Shown here one piece after another: positions 7,025 through 16,540 of a DNA stretch of 23,173 nucleotides. Within the stretch, counting starts at the first letter, position 1. The number at the start of each line of letters is the position of its first letter. Both the position numbers and the translations under genes were made by a program. The notes under the pieces were generated by a model, which saw nothing but the letters and a program-made list of their open reading frames with translations, ran no database searches and was not told the DNA's origin. Where the stretch lies: assembly GCA_002725475.1 (NCBI GenBank), contig PBPH01000092.1:1-23173 (forward strand), written 5' to 3'. The DNA comes from Methanobacteriota archaeon (GTDB taxonomy: Archaea > Thermoplasmatota > Poseidoniia > Poseidoniales > Thalassarchaeaceae).

Positions 7025-10000
7025 ATGAATAAGATGAATAAGAGTATAATGATGATTTTTTTGATGATTGCAAGTACCACAATCGCGAGTTATGCACCAC
7101 CAGTAGATGCAGCACAAATAGTCATTACAGAAGCAGTTCAAGTTGTTGATGGCGGCCAGGTCAATGATCGGATGGCAGCTGTAGGTTCGGATGATGATGG
7201 GAATATCCACGTGGTTTGGAGCAGAAATACGCAGCATCTTTACTATTCAATGTTAGATGCAAGGGCATCGACTTTGATTGATGCCACCCAGATTTCCAAC
7301 CCCGGAAGTCATAGGGCGTGGCACCCAGATTTGTCTGTAGATTCAGAAGGGAAAGTGCATATTGTTTGGACCGACACATCCAGCCAGCATGCAATAATGT
7401 ATACATTATTAGATCCAATTTACGATGATTTAGATGGCTCCCCGGCTGACGATTCAATTATTTCAGTGGTCGATGATTTTGTAGTTAGTCAGAGAAATCA
7501 AGATAGGGACTGGCCAGCAATAGATGTAGATTCATTGGGTTCGGTCCACATAGTTTGGCAGGATGCTTATGAGCAACTTGACAAATATTACAATCAACCA
7601 CAAATATACTACTCGATGTTAGATATAGATTACACAACTCGTGAAGCAATTACTGCAATTGATGACACACTATTAACTCCAATTATTGGACATAAAGGAC
7701 ACCCTGATGTTGCTGTTGATGCAGATGATTTTGTACAAATTGTTTGGGACGATACACGCGGTGGTAAAGTAGAGTTTGCAGCACCAATCGACACCTCTGG
7801 TTCAATGTATCAAGAATGGGGCGACATGTGTACTGTTTTCTATGGTGGCAACTGGGCATCAGGTGGATATTTCAGAGGAATTAAACCAATGCTTTTAGAT
7901 GCAAACATTACTGTCTATGAAACATTGTATTTGCTTAGTGGTAACACACCCAGCGCAGCAACATCAGGTTCATGTTCAACTGCTTATTCAATAGGAGGCT
8001 CAGGTGGAAATGTTAGGCCAACAGCTCTTGGTTTAGTGCCTGGCGATGATTCAGGAGGAATCCGCGCCCTTACAGAAGTAGTATACGGTGGTTCTGCCAC
8101 TAATTTGCCATCCGATGGTGGATATTATTCCGAATTTTGGGGGCCAGGTTCAAATTGGGCTTGTTTATCATGGAAGGATGCTGCAGGAAATGTTCCTGGC
8201 AACCCTCCAACTGCACGGGACCATAAGTGGAATCCAAATGCAACCAAGATTGTAATGCCAATTTCAGATGAGGGCCCATACGGGGGACATCCAATAGATC
8301 AACAAGATGCACAAAGCATCAACGAAGCTCACGATTCATGTGTTCTTGCTGGTATAACTCCTGTACCGATGTATTCAGGGGGTAACACAGATGTTGCTTC
8401 AGCATCTATTGACTTAGCAAAGTGCCCTAATGGACAAACATCAACAGGCCCTAGAATCTGCCCAGGTTCAACAATAAGGAACACAAATGCAGGCGGTCAA
8501 GCACATGCATTCCCATCCGGTGGTTCTAATTCTATGCAAGTTCTTGTTGAAGCAATGATTTATCTTGCCACCAACAATTCACGTGAAATATATATGACTG
8601 TTTTAGATCCTCATTCGTTTGTTGATAATCCACCTAATAATTGGATGTATGGTGACATAGGACACGAAATCACTGGCAATTCTTATTTTGAGAGAATGGG
8701 CCCATCTGTTGGTACTGATGGTGTAGGAAATTTAGTAGTTGTAAATGATACACGAGTAACACTCGACGATGCATTCAGCCTTCACCCATCAATTGCAATC
8801 GATTCAAGCGGTAATACACATATTGCGTGGATGGATGGCCGTGGATATGGGTTTGACAAAGATGACAACTACGAAGTATGGTATACTCGTCTAAGACTAC
8901 GCGGCTCTGGAGATTGGAATGGTGTGCCAGGTGGTCTTCCATCATATGGTATCAAACAAATTTACGATTATCCAATATCTACTTTTGAAGGCAAGAACAA
9001 CATTCCACCAGGTAGGCCATGGGCGCCATCATCATACATGCCATCTATCTTAGCAGATAGTCAAGATAACATACACATAGCATGGTTAGAAAATTCCAAT
9101 GCTACAGCAGGCGAAGAAGTGATGTACACTCGACTCAATCACACTAATGATGCATATCCAAATGGTATTCCATTAAATTCCCTAGCAACTTACGTACTTG
9201 ATCCATGGGAAGCAACATCAGTCACAAGTTGGGCATCCGATAAATTAGGTCCAAATTCAGGAATGGCTCCAGAACTTGGCCAACCACCAGCATTTGCTAA
9301 TGATTTGGGAAGTGGTGCCCACTTAGCATGGTCTGACACCACCAAATGTGATGGCACATCAAACAATAACATGTATACAATTTGTTACACACATATTCTA
9401 ACTGGTCAAGTTGATGTCTTCCTAGAAGATGGAGATGCAGATTGGCTCCACATCATAGAACCCGGTGAAGAGACAATTTTCAATATGACAATCAATAACA
9501 CAACACCAGGCCCAGTGGATCTTGTTTCAGACACATATTCACTCAACATGAGTATGATGTGCATCGTTCCTCAAGAGATAGCAGATGCACATGGAATATC
9601 ACAAGAATGTAATGCTGGAAATTGGTCAATGACTCTGTTCTTTGCAAGCAATCATACAGCAATTTTCCCTGATACAAACATATATCTCAAAGGAGGGGAA
9701 TCTGCAAGAATATATCTTAGGGTTAGAGCCCCGTCAGTATATCAAGCAAATCATGATGAAAATGCCTACATAACCGTATCAGCAGTGTCACACAAAGATC
9801 CGGCTATACGCTCTGATAGATTGACATTAACAATGATGGACGTGGTTCATGGAATCCAACTTGACACCACTCATATGCAATCAGATGTGGAGCAAGGCCA
9901 AACAGCGATATTCTCGATTACAATTACCAATACAGGAAATGTATTCGACACATTCGCATTCTATGATCCTAACACAATTGAAGGACAACAAGAATGGTTA

Positions 10001-12088
10001 TTGCCATTCGGTTGGTCTATTGTTTTCCCATTACAAGTATCACTTGATCCGGATCAATCAGTTACCAAGAATTTGGAAATTAATGTCCCTACAACACAAG
10101 AACCAGGTACATTTGCCTTATTTTTGAAAGGTTGGTCAATGGGTGAGCCACGAAAATCCGTAGCTTCAGGTTCGATGGATGTTTTGGAATTATACGTAAA
10201 TGTCAGCATCCGCTCAACTGGAAATATCGTTTTCGAGATATATGACACCTCCGAATACGTATTACCCGGTGAATGTGCAGAGTATGATATTGATGTCATC
10301 AAACATTTCCAACCAGGTTGGTTAATTTTCACTACACCAGGAGCCCCTGAAGTAAGGCCACAAGAAATTCCTGAACATATTTGGAGAGAAGACCATTGGA
10401 CACTAACTGTAGATTTTAGCAACGCACCAGGTGGTAATGGTCAGTCTCTTAACGCTCCAAGACATTGGTCTACTATCGACTATCCATATACAGTTACAGC
10501 GATAGTTTGCGCGCCCGATAATGCAGATGCAGGCTTAGGACCTGCTTTGACAATAAAGGCACATCTAGAGGGTGCAAGTAGAGTTTCAGACTCTGTTATA
10601 CTTTCAACCAATGTAATACATGTTTATGATTTAGATTCAGAAGTCATCGATGCTAGTGCCCCGTACATTTACTCTGTTGATCCTTCTGATGAATTGGAAG
10701 TTCCAATTGTTACTACCAATCATGGAAATGGCGCAGATCGTTATGATGTCAGGATTGCAAGGATTACAGATTTGTCATCAGGCTCAGAAGTTCTTTGGGA
10801 TGTTGATGTCCCACGCGGAATACTTTCCGAGTTGGGTAGGGGTGAGCACCAGAATATTACAGTTACAGTGAATGTTCCATTAATGGTTACAGCAGGAGAT
10901 TATGAAATTGTTTTAGATATATTCAGTGAGGAATCATATCCTGATTCGGCAGGTAGGCCAACACGTCTGAGAGACTCAATTACATTATCTATTACTGTTA
11001 ATGAATTCCACGATATGCAATTGTGGCTAGATCCTTTTGTTGAATCAGATGTGAAGACGACTGCACCTGGAAGAACAGTTAGATTCAACCTAAATGTAAC
11101 AAATAACGGAAATGTACCAGATAGAGCAACTTTACACAACCATACAATTGACCTTTCATCTGGATTATGGAAAGAAGATCCTGGTATGGGCCATCTGGAA
11201 AAGTGGCAAATATCTTGGGCAGTAATGGATGGGTTATATGAAATTCCATGCAGGCAATTATCTGTTGGTGAAGAGGCTCCAGCTAACGAGTGCGTTCGTC
11301 ATGCAGATGGAACTTGGATTTTACCAGAGATGGCACCTTATGACACAATTCCAATTGTTGCATTAGTCAATATTAGTTCAGAAGCTGCATTAGGGAATCA
11401 AGAACTTGGACTTAAGGTACGTTCATTCTTTGGAAATATGATGGAAGATGGAGACCATGATGACAGCGAATCATGGGAAGGTGATTTGTTAGATACAAAT
11501 GAATTGATAGTTAATATTCGCCTGCGAGCCCCCAATCTTAGATTTGATGATGTTATTGCTGATACCACATCAGGAGAAGTTGGTGACATGTTGCCAATTA
11601 CAGTATTCATAATCAATGATGGCAACGTCCATGCTACAGATGTACACGTGATTGTCTGCCAAGATCAGGATAAGGAAGATGTCAGAAAGAATGGTTGCGC
11701 CGAAGAGAATGTAGCATACCGTCAGGTAATAGGGGCTCTAATGCCTCCCGATGCCGCTGATAGAGTTGATCCAGCAGAGATTGTATTACTATATCCTGTA
11801 AAAGCCGGTAGCCACGAAATTGTGGTAGTAATCGACCCTGATAATATGATAGTCGAATCTAGTGAGAGAGACAACATCTTTGAAATTGAAGGTGGTCTTA
11901 AATCTAGTAATGGTTGGATAGATAAAGCCACAGAAACTCTAGGTGCTTGGAGCGTCCCTGCTATAATCATCTTGCTAACACTATCATTGATTGCTGTTGC
12001 TGGATTAGTTATGTATGGCCGCCGTAAAGAAGCGCTAGCCAAAGTAGCTGAACAAAGTAGTTTGGTATCTGTTGACGATTTATTCTGA
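7025..12088 (+). CDS. giant secreted, membrane-anchored surface protein: propeller with vWA-like insert plus CARDB-like modules
   Basis: 1687 residues. A signal peptide (about 1-30, cleavage near PPVDAA) is followed by a repeat domain to about residue 795, made of units such as DSEGKVHIVWTD...IMYTLLDP: the BNR/sialidase-like style of a beta-propeller, with seven or so blades. Inside the fourth blade, between VWDDTRGGK and REIYMTVLDP (about 249-518), lies a Cys-rich insert. It has DTSGSM at 256-261 (the MIDAS DxSxS of von Willebrand A domains), a candidate Thr at 350 and ISDEG at 413-417 (compare vWA xISDG). From about 800 to 1600 come roughly six Ig-like modules of NEW3/CARDB type, with repeated TNTGN, TNHGN, TNNGN and INDGN turns. 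One transmembrane helix (about 1644-1666) is followed by GRRK and a 20-residue cytoplasmic tail. The role is probably adhesion or polymer binding at the cell surface. Ligand unknown; the vWA call rests on motifs only. Confidence 0.85.
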   Translation: MNKMNKSIMMIFLMIASTTIASYAPPVDAAQIVITEAVQVVDGGQVNDRMAAVGSDDDGNIHVVWSRNTQHLYYSMLDARASTLIDATQISNPGSHRAWHPDLSVDSEGKVHIVWTDTSSQHAIMYTLLDPIYDDLDGSPADDSIISVVDDFVVSQRNQDRDWPAIDVDSLGSVHIVWQDAYEQLDKYYNQPQIYYSMLDIDYTTREAITAIDDTLLTPIIGHKGHPDVAVDADDFVQIVWDDTRGGKVEFAAPIDTSGSMYQEWGDMCTVFYGGNWASGGYFRGIKPMLLDANITVYETLYLLSGNTPSAATSGSCSTAYSIGGSGGNVRPTALGLVPGDDSGGIRALTEVVYGGSATNLPSDGGYYSEFWGPGSNWACLSWKDAAGNVPGNPPTARDHKWNPNATKIVMPISDEGPYGGHPIDQQDAQSINEAHDSCVLAGITPVPMYSGGNTDVASASIDLAKCPNGQTSTGPRICPGSTIRNTNAGGQAHAFPSGGSNSMQVLVEAMIYLATNNSREIYMTVLDPHSFVDNPPNNWMYGDIGHEITGNSYFERMGPSVGTDGVGNLVVVNDTRVTLDDAFSLHPSIAIDSSGNTHIAWMDGRGYGFDKDDNYEVWYTRLRLRGSGDWNGVPGGLPSYGIKQIYDYPISTFEGKNNIPPGRPWAPSSYMPSILADSQDNIHIAWLENSNATAGEEVMYTRLNHTNDAYPNGIPLNSLATYVLDPWEATSVTSWASDKLGPNSGMAPELGQPPAFANDLGSGAHLAWSDTTKCDGTSNNNMYTICYTHILTGQVDVFLEDGDADWLHIIEPGEETIFNMTINNTTPGPVDLVSDTYSLNMSMMCIVPQEIADAHGISQECNAGNWSMTLFFASNHTAIFPDTNIYLKGGESARIYLRVRAPSVYQANHDENAYITVSAVSHKDPAIRSDRLTLTMMDVVHGIQLDTTHMQSDVEQGQTAIFSITITNTGNVFDTFAFYDPNTIEGQQEWLLPFGWSIVFPLQVSLDPDQSVTKNLEINVPTTQEPGTFALFLKGWSMGEPRKSVASGSMDVLELYVNVSIRSTGNIVFEIYDTSEYVLPGECAEYDIDVIKHFQPGWLIFTTPGAPEVRPQEIPEHIWREDHWTLTVDFSNAPGGNGQSLNAPRHWSTIDYPYTVTAIVCAPDNADAGLGPALTIKAHLEGASRVSDSVILSTNVIHVYDLDSEVIDASAPYIYSVDPSDELEVPIVTTNHGNGADRYDVRIARITDLSSGSEVLWDVDVPRGILSELGRGEHQNITVTVNVPLMVTAGDYEIVLDIFSEESYPDSAGRPTRLRDSITLSITVNEFHDMQLWLDPFVESDVKTTAPGRTVRFNLNVTNNGNVPDRATLHNHTIDLSSGLWKEDPGMGHLEKWQISWAVMDGLYEIPCRQLSVGEEAPANECVRHADGTWILPEMAPYDTIPIVALVNISSEAALGNQELGLKVRSFFGNMMEDGDHDDSESWEGDLLDTNELIVNIRLRAPNLRFDDVIADTTSGEVGDMLPITVFIINDGNVHATDVHVIVCQDQDKEDVRKNGCAEENVAYRQVIGALMPPDAADRVDPAEIVLLYPVKAGSHEIVVVIDPDNMIVESSERDNIFEIEGGLKSSNGWIDKATETLGAWSVPAIIILLTLSLIAVAGLVMYGRRKEALAKVAEQSSLVSVDDLF

Positions 12089-12173
12089 GAATATTATCGA
12101 TAACAGATAGCAAATTGCGTTTTGCCTGATTTCGACCGTTTCCCTTTCAAAGTGGTAGCGTTTGGTTGATTTG

Positions 12174-13094
12174 ATGATTGAGGGTGGTGGAGCTATTAAG
12201 AAACCATCACAGTGGCCCCGTAATCTACTTATTATTGGTGTAGTTTTACTGATAATTGGATTAATTGGCCTATTTTCAACAGTATCTAAAATAGATGAAA
12301 CTCTCCGCCCCGATCATCTAAATAAAGCAGTAATTGAATCAGGAGAATCAACAACACAAAACATCACCGCACTCAGAATATATTCATTATTCCAAAACGT
12401 CACCAATAGTGGAGAAATTTATGGTACAATCACTATAATTTCGGAGGGCAAAGAAGTCGAATTTAGAGAACCATCTCTTATGTCTGGTGTTGGGGTGATG
12501 GAATTTGATGACGGAGTTATTTTCGAACCAATGGGATGGATTCAACTTAGTGAAAACAGCATAGTAGAATTTACATCTGAATCTAATCAAACAATTTACC
12601 TAGTCGATCAAAATGAAGTTAGTAGTAAAGCATTTACTAATCCAATCATTCTTGCATCCTGTTTTTCTTTATTATTTGGGGGCTGCCTTTTACCTGTCGG
12701 CTTAATTTTATTTTTAGTTAGGAGAAAGGAAGACAAACAAAAATCAAATGTCACCCTTAGAACATCGGATGGGAGAGAAGTCTCTCTTTCAGTCGATTCA
12801 TCAACAAGTAGTGGTGCTGTTTTGACAACAGATCAGATTTATGCTTTAGCTAGATTACAAGAAAAAGCCGGGCCAGATGGAAAAATTACACTTGATTTTA
12901 AAATGGTCGATAGTCCTACTAAAATGAATACTCCCCCACCATTTGCAGATCGCCCAGATACTGTAGATGAAATAAAAATAGTAGAAGATAATACTTCAAT
13001 AGATATTTCAGATGAACAATTGAAATCAGGTAAATCAGAAGAAAAAGATACTAAAAGTTCCGAATCCAATTGGAAGAGTTGGGATGAAGGTTGA
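12174..13094 (+). CDS. two-TM membrane protein with extracellular loop and acidic cytoplasmic tail, unknown function
   Basis: Not recognised. From the ATG it is 306 residues: a short N-terminus with KKPSQWPR, TM1 at about 17-37 (LLIIGVVLLIIGLIGLF), a roughly 115-residue external loop with N-glycosylation sequons (NIT, NVT, NQT), TM2 at about 157-182, then RRKEDK and a long polar cytoplasmic region ending in an acidic, Ser-rich tail. The positive charges after TM2 put the tail inside. The tail has a TSDGREVSLSV...LTTDQIYALARL segment that looks like a small folded domain. It lies 85 bases after the giant surface protein in the same direction, so co-expression is plausible. An in-frame TTG 12 bases upstream is an alternative start. 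The gap before it has a TTATCGATAA palindrome (12094-12103) of unknown meaning. Confidence 0.75.
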   Translation: MIEGGGAIKKPSQWPRNLLIIGVVLLIIGLIGLFSTVSKIDETLRPDHLNKAVIESGESTTQNITALRIYSLFQNVTNSGEIYGTITIISEGKEVEFREPSLMSGVGVMEFDDGVIFEPMGWIQLSENSIVEFTSESNQTIYLVDQNEVSSKAFTNPIILASCFSLLFGGCLLPVGLILFLVRRKEDKQKSNVTLRTSDGREVSLSVDSSTSSGAVLTTDQIYALARLQEKAGPDGKITLDFKMVDSPTKMNTPPPFADRPDTVDEIKIVEDNTSIDISDEQLKSGKSEEKDTKSSESNWKSWDEG

Positions 13095-13100
13095 ATAAAT

Positions 13101-13652
13101 TCAATCCTCTAATTTCTTACCCACGTCTCTAGCAGCAGCAATCGAACCCTCTGGCATGAAGAATAAATCAGGTACAGGTTCGGAAAAACTTTCATCCCAA
13201 AATTTCTGTGATCTCGCCCAAATTTCTTGTTTAGCTGACCAAGCTAACCATTCATCAACCCAATTACATGTTTTTTCAATTTCTTCATTTCCTTCAGAGT
13301 GGTCTCTCAGGATTTTATTCAACATGCCCATAATTACGGTGTTAACGGGAATCATTGCATAAGTGCCGAATGGGTTTCTTTCGGTATCCACAGTTCGTTG
13401 TTCTTTCCACAATGCCAAAAATTGATCATAAATATAACCAATAGAAAGAACAGTAAATAATACACAAAAAGCAATTAGTCCAAGTCCATAGTATGTCATG
13501 GGAATACCAGAAATACTGGAGTTTGGATCAAACCTCCATGAAACGTATGGCCAAATTAGAAGTGTCAATGTAGTACACCAAAATACCATTGAAATAAGAG
13601 TCTGTGATTGTTGCAATCTCCAATATTGCCGCATAATCCATTTTCTTTGCAT
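13101..13652 (-). CDS. small two-TM membrane protein, unknown function
   Basis: Not recognised. 183 residues from the chosen ATG. A basic, aromatic N-terminus (MQRKWIMRQYWRLQQSQ) is followed by TM1 at about 18-40 and TM2 at about 54-76, then a cytoplasmic region of about 105 residues rich in Trp and acidic residues (CNWVDEWLAWSAKQEIW). The frame continues upstream to a GTG or similar near 13745, but that extension is low-complexity and polar, unlike the start of a membrane protein, so I chose the internal ATG; Met7 is a further alternative. It converges on the previous two-TM gene with a six-base gap and is divergent from the oxidoreductase gene across about 120 bases of GC-richer sequence in which I see no clear promoter. 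Confidence 0.7.
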   Translation of the reverse strand: MQRKWIMRQYWRLQQSQTLISMVFWCTTLTLLIWPYVSWRFDPNSSISGIPMTYYGLGLIAFCVLFTVLSIGYIYDQFLALWKEQRTVDTERNPFGTYAMIPVNTVIMGMLNKILRDHSEGNEEIEKTCNWVDEWLAWSAKQEIWARSQKFWDESFSEPVPDLFFMPEGSIAAARDVGKKLED

Positions 13653-13772
13653 CACTGCCGCCTTACACCCATCCTCTTTGACGCTTGCGTGTTCTAGTCG
13701 CCCTGCCTGCTTGTTTCTCACCCCCTGTTCTCCCGCGGTTCTCAAGAGTGAAACCCCTCTGGCGTACTAGGT

Positions 13773-15050
13773 GTGCTTGTGGCTGCAGTACGGGCGGTGT
13801 TGGTGGGTTTAGGTCATAGAACCGCTAGTTACGCTTCATATTCTAATCACCATCCAGGGGAATTAGAGATTGTAGGATTAGTTGATCCAAATCAAGAACG
13901 CCTCAATATATTTGCAAAAAAATGGGACATACCAAATGAAAGATGCTTCACATCTGTTAATGATTTAATTTTGCAACCGGCATTAGGAGAAATCGCAATC
14001 AATGGCACAATGGATGGTGTCCATGTTGAAACTACAATTCCTTTAGTTGAATCAGGATATCACGTATTATTAGAAAAACCAATAGCATCAAGTCCAGATG
14101 AATTATTTAGATTACAGGAAGCAGTAAGTCAAACAGGTATGAAAGTAGTAATTTGTCACGTATTACGATATGCTCCATTTTATTCTGCAATTAAACAAAA
14201 GTTACTTGAGGGGGAAATTGGAGAAATAATGCACATTCATTCAACAGAAAATGTCTCATATCACCATGCAGCAGTTGCTTTCATTAGAGGAAAATGGAAC
14301 CGCAGAGAAGTCAATCCAATTATGTTAGCGAAATGCTGCCATGACCTTGATTTACTATGTTGGTATAAGAGCGGAATTAATCCAACAAAAGTATCTTCAA
14401 TGGGTGGCTTACATTTTTTTACTCTTGAAAATGCTCCAGAAAATAGTGGTGAAAATTGTTTTGATTGTGAAATTGAAAGGGATTGCGAATATTCAGCAAG
14501 AAGACATTATATCGACAATAATTTATGGTCATTTTATGCTTTAGCAGGGGAACCTAATTATGAAAGAGGGGATGTTACAGAAGAGAGTGAAGCTGTAACA
14601 CATATTTCTAACAATGAATACAGTAGATGCGTTTGGAAATGTGATAATGATGTTGCTGATAGACAATCAGTTTTGATAGAATTTGAAGACGGTTCAATTG
14701 CCACCCACGATTTAGTAACAAATACTGCTAAGGCAACAAGAAAAATACAGATAGTTGGGACGAAGGGTGAAATTTCGGGAGATATGACTAGTGGAAAATT
14801 TACAATTAGAAAAGCCAATTCTACAAATGGCTCAATTTATCGTGAAGAAATAGTTGATTCAGGAGTCTCAGGGGATCTTCATGGAGGGGGGGATTTACGT
14901 TTAGTCAAGGATTTTCTTAGTCTAATTAAGGAAGAATCACCATCACCATCTACGACAATTCTATCTGATTCAATTAATAGCCATTTAATTGCATATGCTG
15001 CAGATATTTCGATGAATGAATCTAGATTTTTCATGTTTGATGAATTCTGA
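13773..15050 (+). CDS. Gfo/Idh/MocA-family NAD(P)-dependent oxidoreductase
   Basis: An N-terminal Rossmann domain: VLVGLGHR (9-16), an acidic residue ending strand 2 in GLVDPN (35-40), INGTMDGVH (77-84) and the family hallmark LLEKPIASS (99-107, Lys102 near the nicotinamide). The C-terminal alpha/beta domain carries CCHDLDLLCW (188-197), where the His/Asp pair is the expected catalytic site. It also has a Cys-containing loop CFDCEIERDCEYSARRHY (229-246), seen in a subset of family members. These enzymes oxidise or reduce sugars, inositols or their derivatives; the substrate cannot be read from sequence. 425 residues, full length. The start is uncertain: GTG at 13773 or GTG at 13779. An ArsR-type regulator follows after about 50 bases in the same direction and could control it. 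Confidence 0.88.
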   Translation: MLVAAVRAVLVGLGHRTASYASYSNHHPGELEIVGLVDPNQERLNIFAKKWDIPNERCFTSVNDLILQPALGEIAINGTMDGVHVETTIPLVESGYHVLLEKPIASSPDELFRLQEAVSQTGMKVVICHVLRYAPFYSAIKQKLLEGEIGEIMHIHSTENVSYHHAAVAFIRGKWNRREVNPIMLAKCCHDLDLLCWYKSGINPTKVSSMGGLHFFTLENAPENSGENCFDCEIERDCEYSARRHYIDNNLWSFYALAGEPNYERGDVTEESEAVTHISNNEYSRCVWKCDNDVADRQSVLIEFEDGSIATHDLVTNTAKATRKIQIVGTKGEISGDMTSGKFTIRKANSTNGSIYREEIVDSGVSGDLHGGGDLRLVKDFLSLIKEESPSPSTTILSDSINSHLIAYAADISMNESRFFMFDEF

Positions 15051-15110
15051 ATACTTAGTAGAGATGGGTTTTTACAAGGCGGCCGATTACACAACCTTGA
15101 GTTGGTTAGT

Positions 15111-15860
15111 GTGGTCGACTTTGACACAGCGATGACAATTCTTGAAAATAAGGCTAGACGCCAAATTTTGGAGATGCTGGTTAGGGAACCTCACTATCCA
15201 TTACAATTATCAAAGCATCTGGAAATTAGTCAGCAAGCAGTCATGAAACATCTGAAAGTTCTTGAAGAATCTGGTTTTGTTGAATCTGAGACTGTTAAAA
15301 GTGACAAAGGCGGCCCACCCAAGAAAATTTTTTCCGTCAAACAATCATTTAGTTTGAGGTTAGATTTAGGACCCGATCTTTTCCGTTCAGATCATAGAAA
15401 ATTACCATCAGGCGGTCCAGTTAGGCTTAGTTCAAAACTACCCGATGGGGCTATTAAAATAGCTGAGAATATTGGTGGTAGAAGAAAAGTTTCGTTGCCC
15501 GAAGCAGCAAATTTAATTTCCGAATTGAATAATACATTAGAAAAATTAGACGAACAAAGAGATGCATTAATTGCTTTACATCAACAAGTAATGAACAGAG
15601 TATCAAACACAGTTGAAGAGAATTTTATTGAATATGAGGAAAGAAATTTGGTGCATACCTTGCTTGAAAAACCACAACGCCCTATTGATTTAGATGCTTG
15701 GAGTGAAACATTACGTCTTGAAGTACCTAGGGCGGAGGCCATTATTAACGAAGTTAGGGAGAGAATGATGTTTGAAATTGCAGATTCAGATAACCGCGTT
15801 TTAGTTGCAGGTAAAAAGTCGCAATTACCATGGTGGGCTGCACTTGGTAGTGAGGATTAA
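15111..15860 (+). CDS. ArsR-type winged-helix transcriptional regulator
   Basis: A winged-helix DNA-binding domain covers about residues 5-80: an ILENKARRQILEMLV helix, then PLQLSKHLEISQQAVMKHLKVLEESGFVE, the classic ArsR helix-turn-helix, and a GGPPKKIFSV wing. The rest, about 165 residues, has a LRLDLGPDLF stretch typical of euryarchaeal relatives, a coiled-coil helix (about 140-175) likely for dimerisation, and a second small helical domain. No metal-binding Cys motif is visible, so it is probably not an arsenic/cadmium sensor. GTG is taken as the start; a TTG nine bases upstream is in frame. It lies after the oxidoreductase gene and converges on top6A, sharing four bases at the stop codons. 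Confidence 0.85.
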   Translation: MVDFDTAMTILENKARRQILEMLVREPHYPLQLSKHLEISQQAVMKHLKVLEESGFVESETVKSDKGGPPKKIFSVKQSFSLRLDLGPDLFRSDHRKLPSGGPVRLSSKLPDGAIKIAENIGGRRKVSLPEAANLISELNNTLEKLDEQRDALIALHQQVMNRVSNTVEENFIEYEERNLVHTLLEKPQRPIDLDAWSETLRLEVPRAEAIINEVRERMMFEIADSDNRVLVAGKKSQLPWWAALGSED

Positions 15861-16525
15861 ATTAAACCTAAACCAGTCAATTTTTCTGGTAGATAAGTAT
15901 CAGTTACGAAATCCAAACCATATTTTGCTAGTGACTGCTGCTCAGCCTTTTTACCAAGATCTAACATCATATTGATTTGATCTTGCCACCACCCATCACC
16001 AAATCGAGGATCACTTAATTCCGCTTTCAAAGCTTCTATGTCTTTACTAGAAAGGTCGTCAGCAGGCAAGTCATATGCCAAAATATCATCAGCAGTGATA
16101 CCCATGTATGTAGCCGACGGAGTTGCTAAATATTCTGAAATATGCGCAGTTTTTATTGCACCATATGCTATGCTAGCAAATATTCGAAATGACCACGGAT
16201 CACCGTCAAGGAATACAACAATTGGTAGATTCCATTCTTCGTTCATTCTTTTCAAAATACGTCTTGTAGAGCGTGCTGGTTGTCCTTTTAGATGAAGTAA
16301 ACCCGCACGGTATTCTTCATCAAAACCATTCTCTACTAATCGGTCAAACATACCACCCGTTTCTATTGCCATAATGAAATCAACATCGTGTTCAACCAAC
16401 TCTAATTTTTCAGATTCCACATTATATGGGACACCATAACCTGAATCACCAACATCATCCCGGGCATTTATTTTCATCCAATCCCCCCTTCTATTTCTTT
16501 CATTTACAGTTAGATTACCAATCAT
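15857..16525 (-). CDS. top6A: DNA topoisomerase VI subunit A, C-terminal (Toprim) half
   Basis: Topo VI A makes the double-strand break in archaeal decatenation and relaxation. This piece holds the Toprim domain: FIMAIETGG with the metal-binding Glu54, then LKGQPARSTRRILKR (79-93), and VVFLDGDPWS with Asp107/Asp109, all typical of Top6A/Spo11. The end, GLDFVTDTYLPEKL, is the normal C-terminus. It is in the same frame as the N-terminal half, from which it is separated by one UAA codon and four sense codons (DGAR). An ATG begins this piece, so it could be translated on its own, but no ribosome site is evident (the sequence before it is CTGAATAAGATGGTGCTAGA). It may be a broken gene, a sequence error or a true split subunit. 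Confidence 0.85.
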   Translation of the reverse strand: MIGNLTVNERNRRGDWMKINARDDVGDSGYGVPYNVESEKLELVEHDVDFIMAIETGGMFDRLVENGFDEEYRAGLLHLKGQPARSTRRILKRMNEEWNLPIVVFLDGDPWSFRIFASIAYGAIKTAHISEYLATPSATYMGITADDILAYDLPADDLSSKDIEALKAELSDPRFGDGWWQDQINMMLDLGKKAEQQSLAKYGLDFVTDTYLPEKLTGLGLI

Positions 16526-16537
16526 TCTAGCACCATC

Positions 16538-16540
16538 TTA
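16538..16540 (-). other. in-frame UAA stop inside top6A
   Basis: On the minus strand the codons read CGG/CCT-GAA-TAA-GAT-GGT-GCT-AGA-ATG. From memory of haloarchaeal and related Top6A proteins, the conserved text here is RPEEDGA; the stop replaces the second Glu. GAA to TAA is a single base change. UAA is a normal stop in this genome (guaAA, the RFC-like gene, the HIT gene and the arsR-type gene all end in TAA), so general recoding is excluded. Confidence 0.85.

Noticed and set aside
12094..12125. TTATCGATAA palindrome and a GCAAA/TTTGC hairpin after the giant gene
   Set aside because: Both are short, AT-rich and without a T-run or known motif; chance is a sufficient explanation.
16538..16540. 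UAA read as a sense codon (recoding)
   Set aside because: Several intact genes in the window end in TAA at their natural C-termini, and no selenocysteine or pyrrolysine system uses UAA, so general recoding does not fit.
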